Origin: Eopsaltria australis
Lineage: Eukaryota; Chordata; Aves; Passeriformes; Petroicidae
DNA: 64,000 nucleotides
NCBI GenBank assembly: GCA_034509425.1
Contig: JAVTVJ010000854.1
Span: 248,001-312,000 of the forward strand
Reading direction: 5' to 3'
Both the position numbers and the translations under genes were made by a program. Positions within the stretch are counted from its first letter, which is position 1; the number at the start of each line of letters is the position of its first letter. The notes under the pieces were generated by a model. The model ran no database searches, was not told where the DNA came from, and worked only from the letters and a program-made list of their open reading frames with translations. This document shows, in pieces, positions 24,950 to 35,128 of this stretch.

Positions 24950-25328
24950 GGTTTATTTAGCCTGGAGAAGAGGAAACTGAGGGGAGAAAACGTTGGGGTC
25001 TGCAGCTTCCTCATAAGGTGAAGCAGAGGGGCAGCACCAATTTCTTCTCTCTGTGACAGTGGCAGGACCAGAGGGAATGGCTGGAGCTGTGTCAGGGGAG
25101 GGTTAGGCTGGGTATCAGGAAAAGATTCTTCATCCAGAGGGTGGCTGGGCACTGGAACAGCTCCCCGGGGAATGGTCACAGCCCTGAGACTGACTGAGCT
25201 GGAGGAGGGTTTGGAGAATGCTCTCAGGGTCGGGATGGGATTGTTGGGGTGTCTGTGCAGGGCCAGCAGTTGGACTCAATGAACCTTTTGCGTCCCTTCC
25301 CACTCAGGACATTCTGTGATTCTCTGAA
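24950..25328 (+). mobile_element. CR1 LINE 3' fragment, ~380 bp
   Basis: Sense copy starting 'ggtttatttagcctggagaag' and passing 'gtggctgggcactggaacag'. The end carries the subtype-specific 'gggccagcagttggactc' and the terminus 'gacattctgtgattctctg'. It is related to the copies at 38.7 and 49.2 kb. Confidence 0.9.
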
Positions 25329-25551
25329 TTAAGAAGACTTGGATAAAGGCAGGCTTTAAGAGATGCTTCAGGCATGGCTTGTGTAGTCTTTGCACAAATG
25401 TTCATTCCTTGTGCTTTGGAGGAAGGTTTTCCTGAGGACTGATCTTCAACAGGCAAAAGGAAGGGGAAAGTGAATATTTACTCCCCATGGTGGTCAGCAG
25501 AGGAGTGATCTGAGCATCTTGGGCAGGAGCCATCCTGCAGAGCCTGAGACC

Positions 25552-25613
25552 TCAGGTGTTCCCCCACTCCTCAGGTGTTCCCCCACTCCTCAGGTGTTCC
25601 CCCACTCCTCAGG
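25552..25613 (+). repeat. 19-bp tandem repeat, ~3.3 copies
   Basis: The unit 'tcaggtgttcccccactcc' starts at 25552, 25571 and 25590, with a partial fourth copy at 25609. The three full copies are identical, which suggests recent expansion. Confidence 0.97.
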
Positions 25614-26081
25614 TGGGTCTCTCTGAAGGGCAGGATGCACAGGAATGGGGAAGGCACATTTTACCCGTGCTGTGGGGAGAGCTGCTGGTCTGGCACCACT
25701 CTCCAGCACGCCACTGATAGTGTAAAACAAACAGCGGGCTGGTTTGGAGTAATTTGGTGAAATGCTGTCGCCTGGCGTGGAACCAAAATACTGCTTAAAT
25801 CAGGATAAACACAGTCTGGATTCTGCTCTCATTTTCCATTCCCAGTCTGCCACGGACTTACTTTATTTTAGCTGTGTGTAAATCTTGCCACATTTCCCTG
25901 CAAGGTGCTCAGCTGGGAAGCTACAAGGGATTAGGGCGACGAGATTCCAAGTCTGGTATGGAATTTGAACTGGTTGTTCTCTGTGTAGCACATGGAAAGG
26001 ACAATTACAAGCAGGAAGGAGCAGGAAAGAAGACTCATTTTTAAAGTAGTTACAGAGCATGTGTCCCTGTGGTAAAATAAT

Positions 26082-26142
26082 GCCAGTAATGGTAATAGTG
26101 GTAGTAGTAACAGTGATTATTATGATAATGATAATAATTGTA
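26082..26142. repeat. Imperfect trinucleotide-like tract
   Basis: A run of TAA, TGG and TAG-type triplets, including 'agtggtagtagtaacagtg' and 'attatgataatgataataat'. It is low complexity. Confidence 0.7.
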
Positions 26143-26274
26143 AGTTCCATGGCAGAGGCAGCTCTAGAACAGGAGCAGCTCCAGCAGCTCCTGTAATTGT
26201 CCCTAGTATTTAATTTTTATAATGCACCCTGGGTGTGTCATAGCTTGTGGCAACCAGCAGTGTTCAGGACATGG

Positions 26275-26540
26275 ATCATAAAATCGTTCAGGTTAGAAAA
26301 GACCTCCAAGATCATCAAATCCAACCTTCAACTAAATCCTACCATGCCCCCTAAATATATCTCAGAGTGCCACACCTGCTCTTTTTTTTGGACATTTCCA
26401 GGGATGGTGACTCCACCCCTTCCTTGGGAAACCTGTCCCTGTGCTTAACCACCCTTTCAGTGGAGAAGTATTTCCTAATATCCAAATTGAACCTCCCCTG
26501 GTGCATTTTGAGACCATTTCCCCTTGTGCTGTTGTTACTC
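26275..26540 (-). mobile_element. CR1 LINE 3' fragment, antisense
   Basis: The + strand begins 'ggatcataaaatcgttcagg', continues 'tcatcaaatccaaccttcaac' and 'ggtgactccaccccttcc', and ends near 'gagaccatttccccttgtg'. It belongs to an older CR1 subtype than the 5.4 and 7.3 kb copies. Confidence 0.9.
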
Positions 26541-26915
26541 AACAACAGCAGCTGACCCTCACCTCACCCCAACCTCGTTTCATGGAGTTTTAGAGAATTA
26601 ATGTTGCACTGAGCAGTATGGACAAGTCCCCTCTGTTCTGAATGTTTATATGAATACCTGCATTGTAGCACCTCATCTCAGGGCAGTGGAGTGGATCCTG
26701 GAGCATTTGATTTTCCAGGGAGAAGGAGGTTTGCTGTTTCCCGCAGTGCCTGTGTCACTGCTGCTGCACAACGTGATTAAAGTCCACTTCTGCCCCTGTT
26801 TTCTCAGAAGCAAAGAGCTCCTGCCCGTGGAGGAATGGGCCATTATGATTATTGCCAGCTTCATTTTGGAAAATGGTTTTATTTTCTCTTCAATATGCTT
26901 TGAAGGATAGAACAA

Positions 26916-26933
26916 TTTTTTTTTTTTTTTTTT
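26916..26933. repeat. Poly-T tract (18 T)
   Basis: A homopolymer of 18 T. It is not near a splice acceptor. Confidence 0.95.
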
Positions 26934-27839
26934 ATGGAACAGAACTATTTTTCCATATGCATGAAAAGCAGAGGTTTAAAAACCAGGCATGCCATCTGAG
27001 CAGCTCACAAACAGTTAACCTAAAAGCTCTCTCCTGTCTCTCCTCCATCCTTCCCAAAGGCCTTGCACAGCACAGAATAAGGTGCTGGTGCTTGATTGTT
27101 GTGACACAGCCCTAGGAACTCCCTGAGGCATTTGCATGCAGCAGGAATCTAAGCTGAATTAAGCTTTGGAGGAGAGATGGAGGGGCAGTATTATCCCCTT
27201 CCATGTCCAGGGGATCAAAATAGGCCCTGGAGAAGATAAAGCCAGTGTTTGCCACCTAAATCAGATCAGCTGAGCAGCCTTTGAGAAGATTGTCTTTAGT
27301 GATGGAGCTGCGTGTCCACAGTTGACCTGTGGGCAAGCTGGAAATAGACCCCACTGTCCTCCTTGGGGTCCCCAGGCTCCACACAATGGTTCCCAAACCA
27401 CAGCTGGCAGAGGGATGCAGAGTGACTCAAGGCTCTCCATCAGAGCTCCATAAAGCAAGGATTTCAGTAGCTTGGCCGAGCGAGGTGCAGTCGGAGAGGG
27501 ATGGGGAGTGAATAAACTCAGAGAGTTTTAAGGAATGATGGTGGAAATGTTTGGGGACAGTTGGCTGGGTGGGAGGAGAGTGGTCCTCAGCATTAATATG
27601 AGCCTGATCTGTCCATTCTTGATATCAGGACTGGGCATTGAGGCACTGGGAGAGCGCTGGGAGTTGCAGAGCGGCAGTGAGCTGACCGTGGTGCTGCTGA
27701 ATGGCAGGTGGATAATGCCCACTGTTAACTCCTGCAATTCCCCGCCAGCTTGGAGGAAATTATCCTGACAGTTCCCATTAAGGAGAGGCTGCGTGACCAC
27801 TCCTCTGCCCTGAAAACTTCATCAAGGCTGTTTACTAAA

Positions 27840-28060
27840 AGCAAATTGTCACATTGTGTCTTGCGAGCGGGCTCAATACCCGCGGAAGAGTTCGCGATTG
27901 TTAATAAATAGTAGCGTGTTAAGATGTCTCTCCGGGTGATTTTTGTGTGCTGTAATTACACAGAATTGCCTGTTAGACCGGCCAAAGAACATAAAAGGAG
28001 CCCTGAGCGCCACAAATGTGTTCCTGATAATGGGTGACTATTAGCTTTGACATGGGAAGT
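27840..28060. promoter_or_regulatory. Candidate conserved non-coding element
   Basis: A non-repetitive, non-coding segment with about ten CpG sites in 150 bp while its surroundings have almost none. It contains a short inverted repeat (GCGGG at 27867-27871, CCCGC at 27879-27883, 7-nt loop), the palindrome 'gtaattac' at 27952-27959, and AT-rich homeodomain- or Sox-like strings such as 'gattgttaataaatag'. Function is inferred from composition only. Confidence 0.4.
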
Positions 28061-28429
28061 CTGTGGGTTTGATTCGAGGGAAGCAAAGCAAGGTGGAAAT
28101 CCTCTGGACCTGGCTCTCAGTGACAGGGGCTGAGCTGGGAGGGTGCCACATCTTCCAGAAGGAAGGTGTGAAAAGATGGTTTATTAATGATGCCTCCAAG
28201 TGATCTTCATGCAGGGACCTCAAAGCCCATCTCAGAGGTTAAGTGATGGAGAAGAGCAGGCTCTGGGGAGACTTATTTTGATTTTTCAATATGTGAAGTG
28301 TTATAAGAAAGGTTGAGAAGGACTTTTTTGCAGGTTTAATTCAAGATAGAGTTAATTTTAGTAGCCACTTTATTTTGGGTTGTTGGGCATTGTCATTGCT
28401 GGCATGGAGTGAAAGGATGAGGGGGAACG

Positions 28430-28680
28430 GCTTAAACTGAAAAAGGGTGGAATTGCATTAAATATTGGGAAGAAATTTTTTTATTTGTGGGTGGTGAGGC
28501 CTTGGCACAGGTTGCCCAGAGAAGCTGTGGTTGCTCCATCCCTGAAAGTGTCCAAGGCCTGGTTAGATGGGGCTTGGAGCAACCTGGGATAGAGGAAGGT
28601 GTCCCTGCCCATGGCAGGGGGTTGGAATTAGGTGATTTTGAAGGTCCCTTCCAACCCAAACCATTCTGTGATTCTATGGG
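28430..28680 (+). mobile_element. CR1 LINE 3' fragment
   Basis: Sense copy with 'cggcttaaactgaaaaaggg', 'gtggtgaggccttggcacag', 'gcttggagcaacctgggat' and an intact-looking terminus 'accattctgtgattctatgg'. The well-preserved tail suggests a younger insertion. Confidence 0.94.
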
Positions 28681-29554
28681 AAAAAATAATTGTTTTGGTT
28701 CCTTCTCACTGCTTGGAGTTGGGTGAACCCTGTGGATCCTCTGACAAGGCTGACCCACCAAAAAATCTCCTTTCACCCCTGGCCCAATCCTGCCTTCACT
28801 AAATCCCTGATATCCACCATGAGGAGTTTGTGTCCTGCTCTCCCTCTCTCCCTGTCTTGCAATCACTGGAAGAAATTGCTGGTCCAGGGAAAAAGACTGA
28901 GCTTTCCCTTGAGCAGGCACAGGGTAGATGGAAATTTCCTGTCACAACAAAGTATAAATGTGATATCCACAGGGCCTGAGCCTGGATGAGAAATCCTGAA
29001 TCTGACCGAATTGGGGATTAAAAAAATCAGTGGTTTTTCAGCAGCTGACAAGAGCGCATTCACCTCTTGGTCACTCAACCCTCCTGAGTTGTTTTCTCCA
29101 GCACTCACACACACCCTTTTGTTCTGGAAGCTGTTTGCTTCTGTCAGCCCAGCTAAAAGCATTATTTTCCAGCAATTTTAACAACTCTCTCCCTGCTTTG
29201 ACAAGAGTTGTCCAACCAGCAGTGAAATCAATAAAATGTGGCTTAAAAAAACTTCACAGGGATCTTGAAAAGCCTCTGGGCCAGTGGCACAGCAAAACCA
29301 TTCCCGTGCAAGTCTTGGAGTAAATCCCACCCAGGTGGTCCAGTTCTGTGTCAGGAGAGTGGAATGAGCCTCGTTGCTTTGATCTCCTGAACTGGGAGGG
29401 GAGGGAGAGGGACTTGCTTGGTCTTGCAAAGATGTAAAGGGCACTCTGGTCACAGCCTGTGGGACAGTTACCAAAGTTATAAAACCAAATTCCTCTCGCT
29501 TGTGCCTGGTGGTTTAACAAGGGGGAAAGATACAAACTGTAGCTCGGGAGGTGC

Positions 29555-29798
29555 ATGGAATAATTTAGGTTGGGAAAAAACCTCCAAGACCATTGAGTCC
29601 AACCTGGTAGTGCCACATTCACAGTTAAACCACGTCCCTAAGTGCAATATCCAGACATTCCCTTGACACTTCCAGGGATGTGGATTCCTCCACTTCCCTG
29701 AGCAGCCCGTTCTGACACTTTCCAGTGAAAATTTTTTTCCTGATAGCCAATCTAAACCTCTCCTTGTGTGACCTCAGGAAAAAACCCTGTCACCAACA
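29555..29798 (-). mobile_element. CR1 LINE 3' fragment, antisense
   Basis: The + strand starts 'ggaataatttaggttggg', then 'caagaccattgagtccaac' and 'gttaaaccacgtccctaagtg', and reaches 'tagccaatctaaacctctcc'. It ends about 29.8 kb at 'aggaaaaaaccctgtc'. Confidence 0.92.
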
Positions 29799-31144
29799 GA
29801 GAGGTGTGGCTCTGGAATGGGGACCTATGGGATGGGAGCTCTCCATCTTGGAGAGTTCCCAAATCCAGACAAAGCCATCACCAACCTCACCCGATCTTAG
29901 TGCTGCTCTTGCTCCAAGCAGCAAATTGGGTTGCAAAGCTGGAGATGTCCCTTGCAACTCGTGCTTCTGCAATTCTCTGACTTCATGAATCTTTAATTTC
30001 AAATGGGCAGGAAGTCAGGCTCTTGTGAATAGCAAACACGTTTCTAAAACCAAACAAAACCCATCCCCCCTCCCAAATTCCAAACTCGTGTGCCTGTGTT
30101 TGATTTTGGAGCAGAATAAATGGCTTAATTTTTCGGTGATTCCTTGGTCTGATGTTGTGCCTATAAAGGCTTTGTTCAAACCTTTCTTGGTATCAAGGAT
30201 GGAAAAAGCAGAAAGAACAGCTTGGTTGTAATGCACAGCATTAAGAAATACTTTGTTCTAATTGGAGCCTGTTTGACCCTGGAGCCAGAGCAGGGTAATG
30301 GAAAAAGCACAACTCAAATCGAGTAGCTTTGCACAGAAAGAAAAAAAAAAGCAGAAATCCAGGGAAGGAAAGGCAGAAATGCAATGAATTTGAAAGGGGA
30401 AGAGCCGTAAAAATGCATTAAGAGCAAGAAGAAAAGGCAGAATACGTCGTGGGAAATAGCCAGAGGAAGGGAGACGGAGAAGACAAAGGAGAGCAAAAAT
30501 TAGGGAGAAAGGAAGAGAAGGGGAAAGAAGGAAGCAAGGTGAAATTGTGAAGGGAAGGAGGAGCGTCCTTCTGCCCTGCCAGGCAGAGCGATGAGGTGGC
30601 AGGACAGCGAGTGGCCCCAGGCAGCAGCGCTCGTTATTTCCATCCTGGCTGATGTCATTGATTGCCTCCCTCCTCCCCTGTCATGCCCGGTGACAGACTC
30701 AGAATCGCAGCCCTTGCGACTCAGAACAACCTGCTCTGTTCTCCCCATTGGCCCAGGGAGAAGTTTTCTTTCCAGCTCCAAACAGGCACGGTTTTGTCTG
30801 TGTTTCAGGAGGTTTTTGGATGGCCCCTGTCAGCAGTTCCTCTCTGGGACCACCTCCAGTCCAGGCAGGTGGAGATCTGGCCTGTCTTCTGCAAACAACC
30901 AGTTTTTTCCTCAGCTGTGGTTCTGGGAAAATCCCACTGAACTGCTCCCTCTCTTACCTTGACATTTTTCTGTTGGTAGAATCTTTAATTTTTAAACCAG
31001 ATTTTCCCATTTTTCCTTCTTTAAGGAAGTTTCCCTCACAAGGCTCAGATCCTGCAGCATCCGACCACCTTCTGTCAGGGGGTTTAATTAGTCAGAAAAA
31101 ATAAAACACATGATGATTTTTTTGCCAAAGGGAAGATGTGGTGG

Positions 31145-31497
31145 ATGGAGAAAGGAAGGTGGGGAGGACAAAGAAATCTTAATAATGAAGGAAGAAAGCA
31201 GAATCTTAAGGTATGGGGATTTAAGTCTTTGGGACTTATTTTGGATGATGGTAAATGGCCTCAAGTTGCAGCAGGGGAGGTTTAGATTTGATATTAGGAA
31301 AGATTTCTTCATGAAAAAGGTTGTAAAGAATTGAAACAAGAAAGTAATGGAATCACCATCCCTGGAAGAGATCAAAAAACATGGATGTGGCACTTGGTGA
31401 CATGGTTTAGTGGTGAACATGGTGGTGGTGTTGGGTTGATGGTTGGACTTGCTGATCTTAAAGATCTTTTCTAACCTTAATGATTTGTTAATTCCTG
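31145..31497 (+). mobile_element. CR1 LINE 3' fragment
   Basis: Sense copy with 'cctcaagttgcagcaggggag', 'gtttagatttgatattagg', 'tggcacttggtgacatgg' and an end at 'ctaaccttaatgatttg'. It is the same subtype as 4.7 and 19.5 kb. Confidence 0.88.
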
Positions 31498-33952
31498 AAG
31501 GAGCGAGCTCCTCTTCTTCCTGCAGCCAGTGATTTTTGTGGTTATCTGCCCTCCTGATGGTGGCAAAAATCCCGTCAGGGCTGGACAAATCCTTCCTTTC
31601 CTGTAGGGTGGAGGAATGAGCTTCATGGCATCTCTTCAGCAAAAGTCTTTCTTTTGGACATGGGGTTTGTGAAAATTTGTGTGTAGGACATAGAAGGAAT
31701 TGCAAATCAGGGTCTTTTCTGTGGGATGGGCTGCAGATGGAGATCAGTTATTGTCCCAAAGCCTGGCTTAAGCTTGGCCAGTCATCATTTGTGCAATGCC
31801 TTGTCTAGGAGCAAACATCTGGGCTAGGAATGGTCCATGCAGAAGATCCTTACTTTGCTGCAGGATCTAGGAGAGGGTTATGGATGGTGTGGGACAGTGG
31901 ACAGGGAAGGCAGTGAGAGAACCTGAGGTCTTTGGGGGTGGAGGAATCTCAGGGAGGATGTGGAAGGGAGGGCAGCTGGGGTTGCAGTGTTGGGATTTAG
32001 GGATGCAGCCTGCTCATCTCTTAAAAACCAACCTCCATTCCCTGGGTGAGCCTGGGATGGTTCAGGAATGAGTTACACGTCGGGCTTTCTTTGCTTTAAT
32101 GAAGCTCCTCCCCCACTTTTATCCAGCTACCCATGAAAAGTCAGCGAAATGAGACCTACTTAAATCAAATGTCACAATCGATGCTCGTCCCAGGCCACCG
32201 TTTGTGCGATGTGAACTCAAATTGCCGTAAGGAGGGAGCAGGGAGAGGGAAAGGCTTGGGAAAGAGCTTGGAGAGAGCGAGCAAGGAGCCATCTATGGCT
32301 GAGCATCTTGTGCTCCACAGTGCTTTTATCACAGCCATGCACTTCTGCTATTGTCCACCAGGATTCTGCAGGGGGGAGAAACAAAGCTGTGGCTTCCTAC
32401 AGGACACTGCACCCATCTCTCCCATTCCTTCCCTGAGTAAATCACAGTCCCTTCCTCATTTCAGTTTATAAGGAACAAAATATGCAATATCAGCACTCAC
32501 CCTGCCTGGATGATGTCCAAATTCAATTTTGTTTGATGGGAGACAAAATCAAAGCGTTGATATTTTCATTGGAATTTATGTTTACCTCCTTCCCAAAAAG
32601 AACTGCTTCCAACCTTGCATGAATATTTGGCAGGAGTAAATTCTCAGGGTGGGAGCAGTCATAGGAACTGATGTTAAAAATCACACTGATCCAAGTATCT
32701 ATATAAGTTTAGGGGAAGAATCCACAGGTGAGCTGAAACATTTTTTTCATGAGCATTTTGGGAATCTCAAAGGGGAGGAAGATGCAGGATGAGTTGGTGA
32801 GGCTCAGGTTTCCTGTCTGCACCCAGTGAAGATCCCTCAGACCACCTGTTCTCCTTTTGGTGCCAGCTGGGCGTTCAAGCCATTGAATGTGTGTGACATG
32901 CCACCCTTCAGGGGAAGGAAGCACCCAAAAGTTTTGGTCAGAAGGAATGGCAGAAGTCAGAGCGGTCACAAAAGCTCCCCAAGTTTTATAAAGAGAAATC
33001 GCCAGTGCTGGCTCCAGCTGATCCAGCTGATCAGGTGTCCAGGGTCCTGGGGTGCCCAGGCATCCAGGGAGTACCTTTTTATAGATAAGTTGTCTCTGCC
33101 CTGGAGATAAGTTTCTCTCTTTCCATGCAAATCAGTTGGCATGCACAACCTGTTCTTCTAGACCTGTGTGGAAATGGGTTGGAGCCTTCAGGGATCTTGG
33201 ATGGTCTTGATCCACCCTACAATCCATTCCCCATTCCCGACCTCATTCCTGTGCCTCCACTGTGCTGTGTTGTGCTGATCTCCAGGAGTCAGAACAAGAA
33301 TTGTTTTTCCCAGAAAAGTGCAGCCCTACCTGTTCATGGCTCTTCTTCATCCACATCCTGTTCTTGCTCACAGTGTGTTATTGCCAACAATCCTTGCTTG
33401 GCTCCACAACCATCCATGTTTGAGAAATTCACATTAATCCCCTTATTTTCTAGGTTTTTATGGTGTATCACTAAATTTTGGAAGTTCTTGTTCCATCTTG
33501 TTCCCAACAGCTGCTGTGGGGTTCCCTGCAGTGGTGTGGTGAAAGTTTTGTTCCTCGTTAATTCCCCCCAGCTGTGAGAGGTGCCCTTGTTCAAAAGAAG
33601 CAAAAAAGGAGGATCTTCCCAAGCCCTTCAAAATTTTGGGACAATTCAGCTGTGACCTCTCTGTATCAGGGTTGTTCATCTCTTTTTGTGGAGTAACTCT
33701 GTAGGGCCTTGGGTGAGTGGACACAGGATTGCTCTGGCCATGTGCTGGGCTGGCCAGGCTCCATTTAAACCCAGCACTGAGCCCTGCCTGATGTGTTTGG
33801 CTTTGCAGAAGGCTCAGTGGCCTGGAACAGAGCTGCTGTAGCCTCAGCTCCATGGCATCCCTGTGACTGGAGGTTCAGGCTGAGCACCCTCATGCCTGCC
33901 AACAAAAAGGTCTAGTCAAGGACTGCCTGTTTCATTCCCAAATTCATGCATA

Positions 33953-33958
<6 letters not shown>

Positions 33959-33983
<25 letters not shown>
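33959..33983. repeat. Poly-T tract (25 T)
   Basis: The longest homopolymer in the window. It is followed by 'aatctcctatgc' rather than an AG acceptor, so it is not a splice-site tract. It could be the reverse-oriented tail of an unrecognised retroelement. Confidence 0.95.
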
Positions 33984-35024
33984 AATCTCCTATGCTAAGC
34001 CTGTGCTGTGTCAGGAGCCACCTCATCTCCATGAGTGAAGCGCGAGGTGTTGGTGCTGTGCCAATCTAATGACAACCTTGACTGGGCTCCCTCTCCTCTG
34101 CAAAAGGTGTAATCACCCAAAATAGAGGGTTCTTGGGTGTCTGTGCTCAGTGGGGCTCTGCTTCTCCGCCTTCCTGCCAGCACAGATCACTGATGTGGAA
34201 ATGAGAAACGTGCCAGGGGAAAAAAAAAAAAAGGCCTACAGCAGAGAAAGCCAAGAGGGATTGAGCTCCTCGCTCTGAGCTGAGGACAGGGCGAGTTCAG
34301 TGATATCAGCGTGGCAGATGTTGGGTAGTTACAGCCACAGGATGCAGAGAGCTCCATTAGAGAGGTTACAACATGTTTGCTCTTGATGTTGCAAGAGCTG
34401 ATGTTCTTTTGTATTCAGTCAGGAAAAAAGAATCAGTCCACACCAGGTTTTCCAGCCTGTGTGATGCCCTTCTATGAAAAAATGCCTTGTGTGGTGGTGT
34501 AAGAGCAAGGAATTGATGGATGGTGGGTCTCTGGAGAGGATGCACATCTTGTTTTTCCTTCCCCTGCTTCATTTCATCCTTTTCCAGATGAATGTTTGTG
34601 GTTGGTGGAAAATTTTCACCTTGTTTTCACCCTCCACCCTTCATCGCCACCATCCCAGAAGAGCTTGTTTGTAATTGTTCTGTTATTGCTTCATTAATTA
34701 TCTTACTGGGTATGAAGGGCCTGATCCTCCTCTCGTAACCCACACCTTTCACATGCCTGTCTGGATATCCACGGATATCAGAATTATTACCCAGGCTTGA
34801 CACTGGTTTGTGGGAGCAGAATCAGGTCCAAAAAACAAATCAAAAAGGCTGGGCCAAGCAGAAACAGATCCTGGTCTCCTTCCCTGTTTATTTGTATGCA
34901 CAGTGTGATGTGAAGGTCATCTGAGTGGACACACCAACAAACTGGCAGGAAAGTTCTTGCCATGAAATTTTCCTGGAAGAACTGGCTGAGCTCATTTTTT
35001 AATGTCTCGCTTTCTCTCTTTCAG

Positions 35025-35128
35025 AACATGGAAAAGGTGCTGGTCCCTTCTGTCACGTTAATTGTAGGCTGTGGAGTATCCTCGCTGACACTTTTGCTGT
35101 TGATTATCATTTATGTCTCTGTTTGGAG
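35025..35128 (+). CDS. ADGRB1: ADGRB1 exon: stalk and TM1
   Basis: A 104-nt exon with acceptor 'tctctctttcag|aac' and donor 'tggag|gtatgg'. It opens in phase 0 directly after the GPS exon and leaves two bases of an Arg codon. It encodes '[17 protein letters not shown]' and the hydrophobic helix '[17 protein letters not shown]', which is TM1 entering the cytoplasm. 'NMEK' and '[15 protein letters not shown]' distinguish BAI1 from BAI2 and BAI3 as I recall them. The stalk is about 13 residues from the cleaved Leu/Ser bond to the exon junction. An ATG lies at 35028-35030, so an alternative transcript that skipped the GPS exon could in principle start here; nothing else supports that. Confidence 0.96.

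Larger units (their letters stand above)
15537..35024 (+). other. ADGRB1: 19.5-kb intron between GPS exon and TM1 exon
   Basis: Donor 'gtgagt', acceptor 'ctttctctctttcag'. After the CpG island it holds a (TG)11 tract, CR1 copies near 19.1, 19.6, 25.1, 26.4, 28.5, 29.7 and 31.3 kb, poly-A or poly-T tracts, a 19-bp tandem repeat at 25.55 kb, and candidate regulatory patches at 21.8-22.35 and 27.84-28.06 kb. The remaining stretches (16.3-19.0, 19.7-21.7, 22.4-24.9, 25.7-26.2, 26.6-27.8, 29.8-31.1 and 31.5-35.0 kb) show no gene-like structure that I can support. Confidence 0.85.

Noticed and set aside
33959..33983. Poly-T as the tail of a reverse-oriented processed pseudogene
   Set aside because: No gene-derived sequence was recognised on either side.
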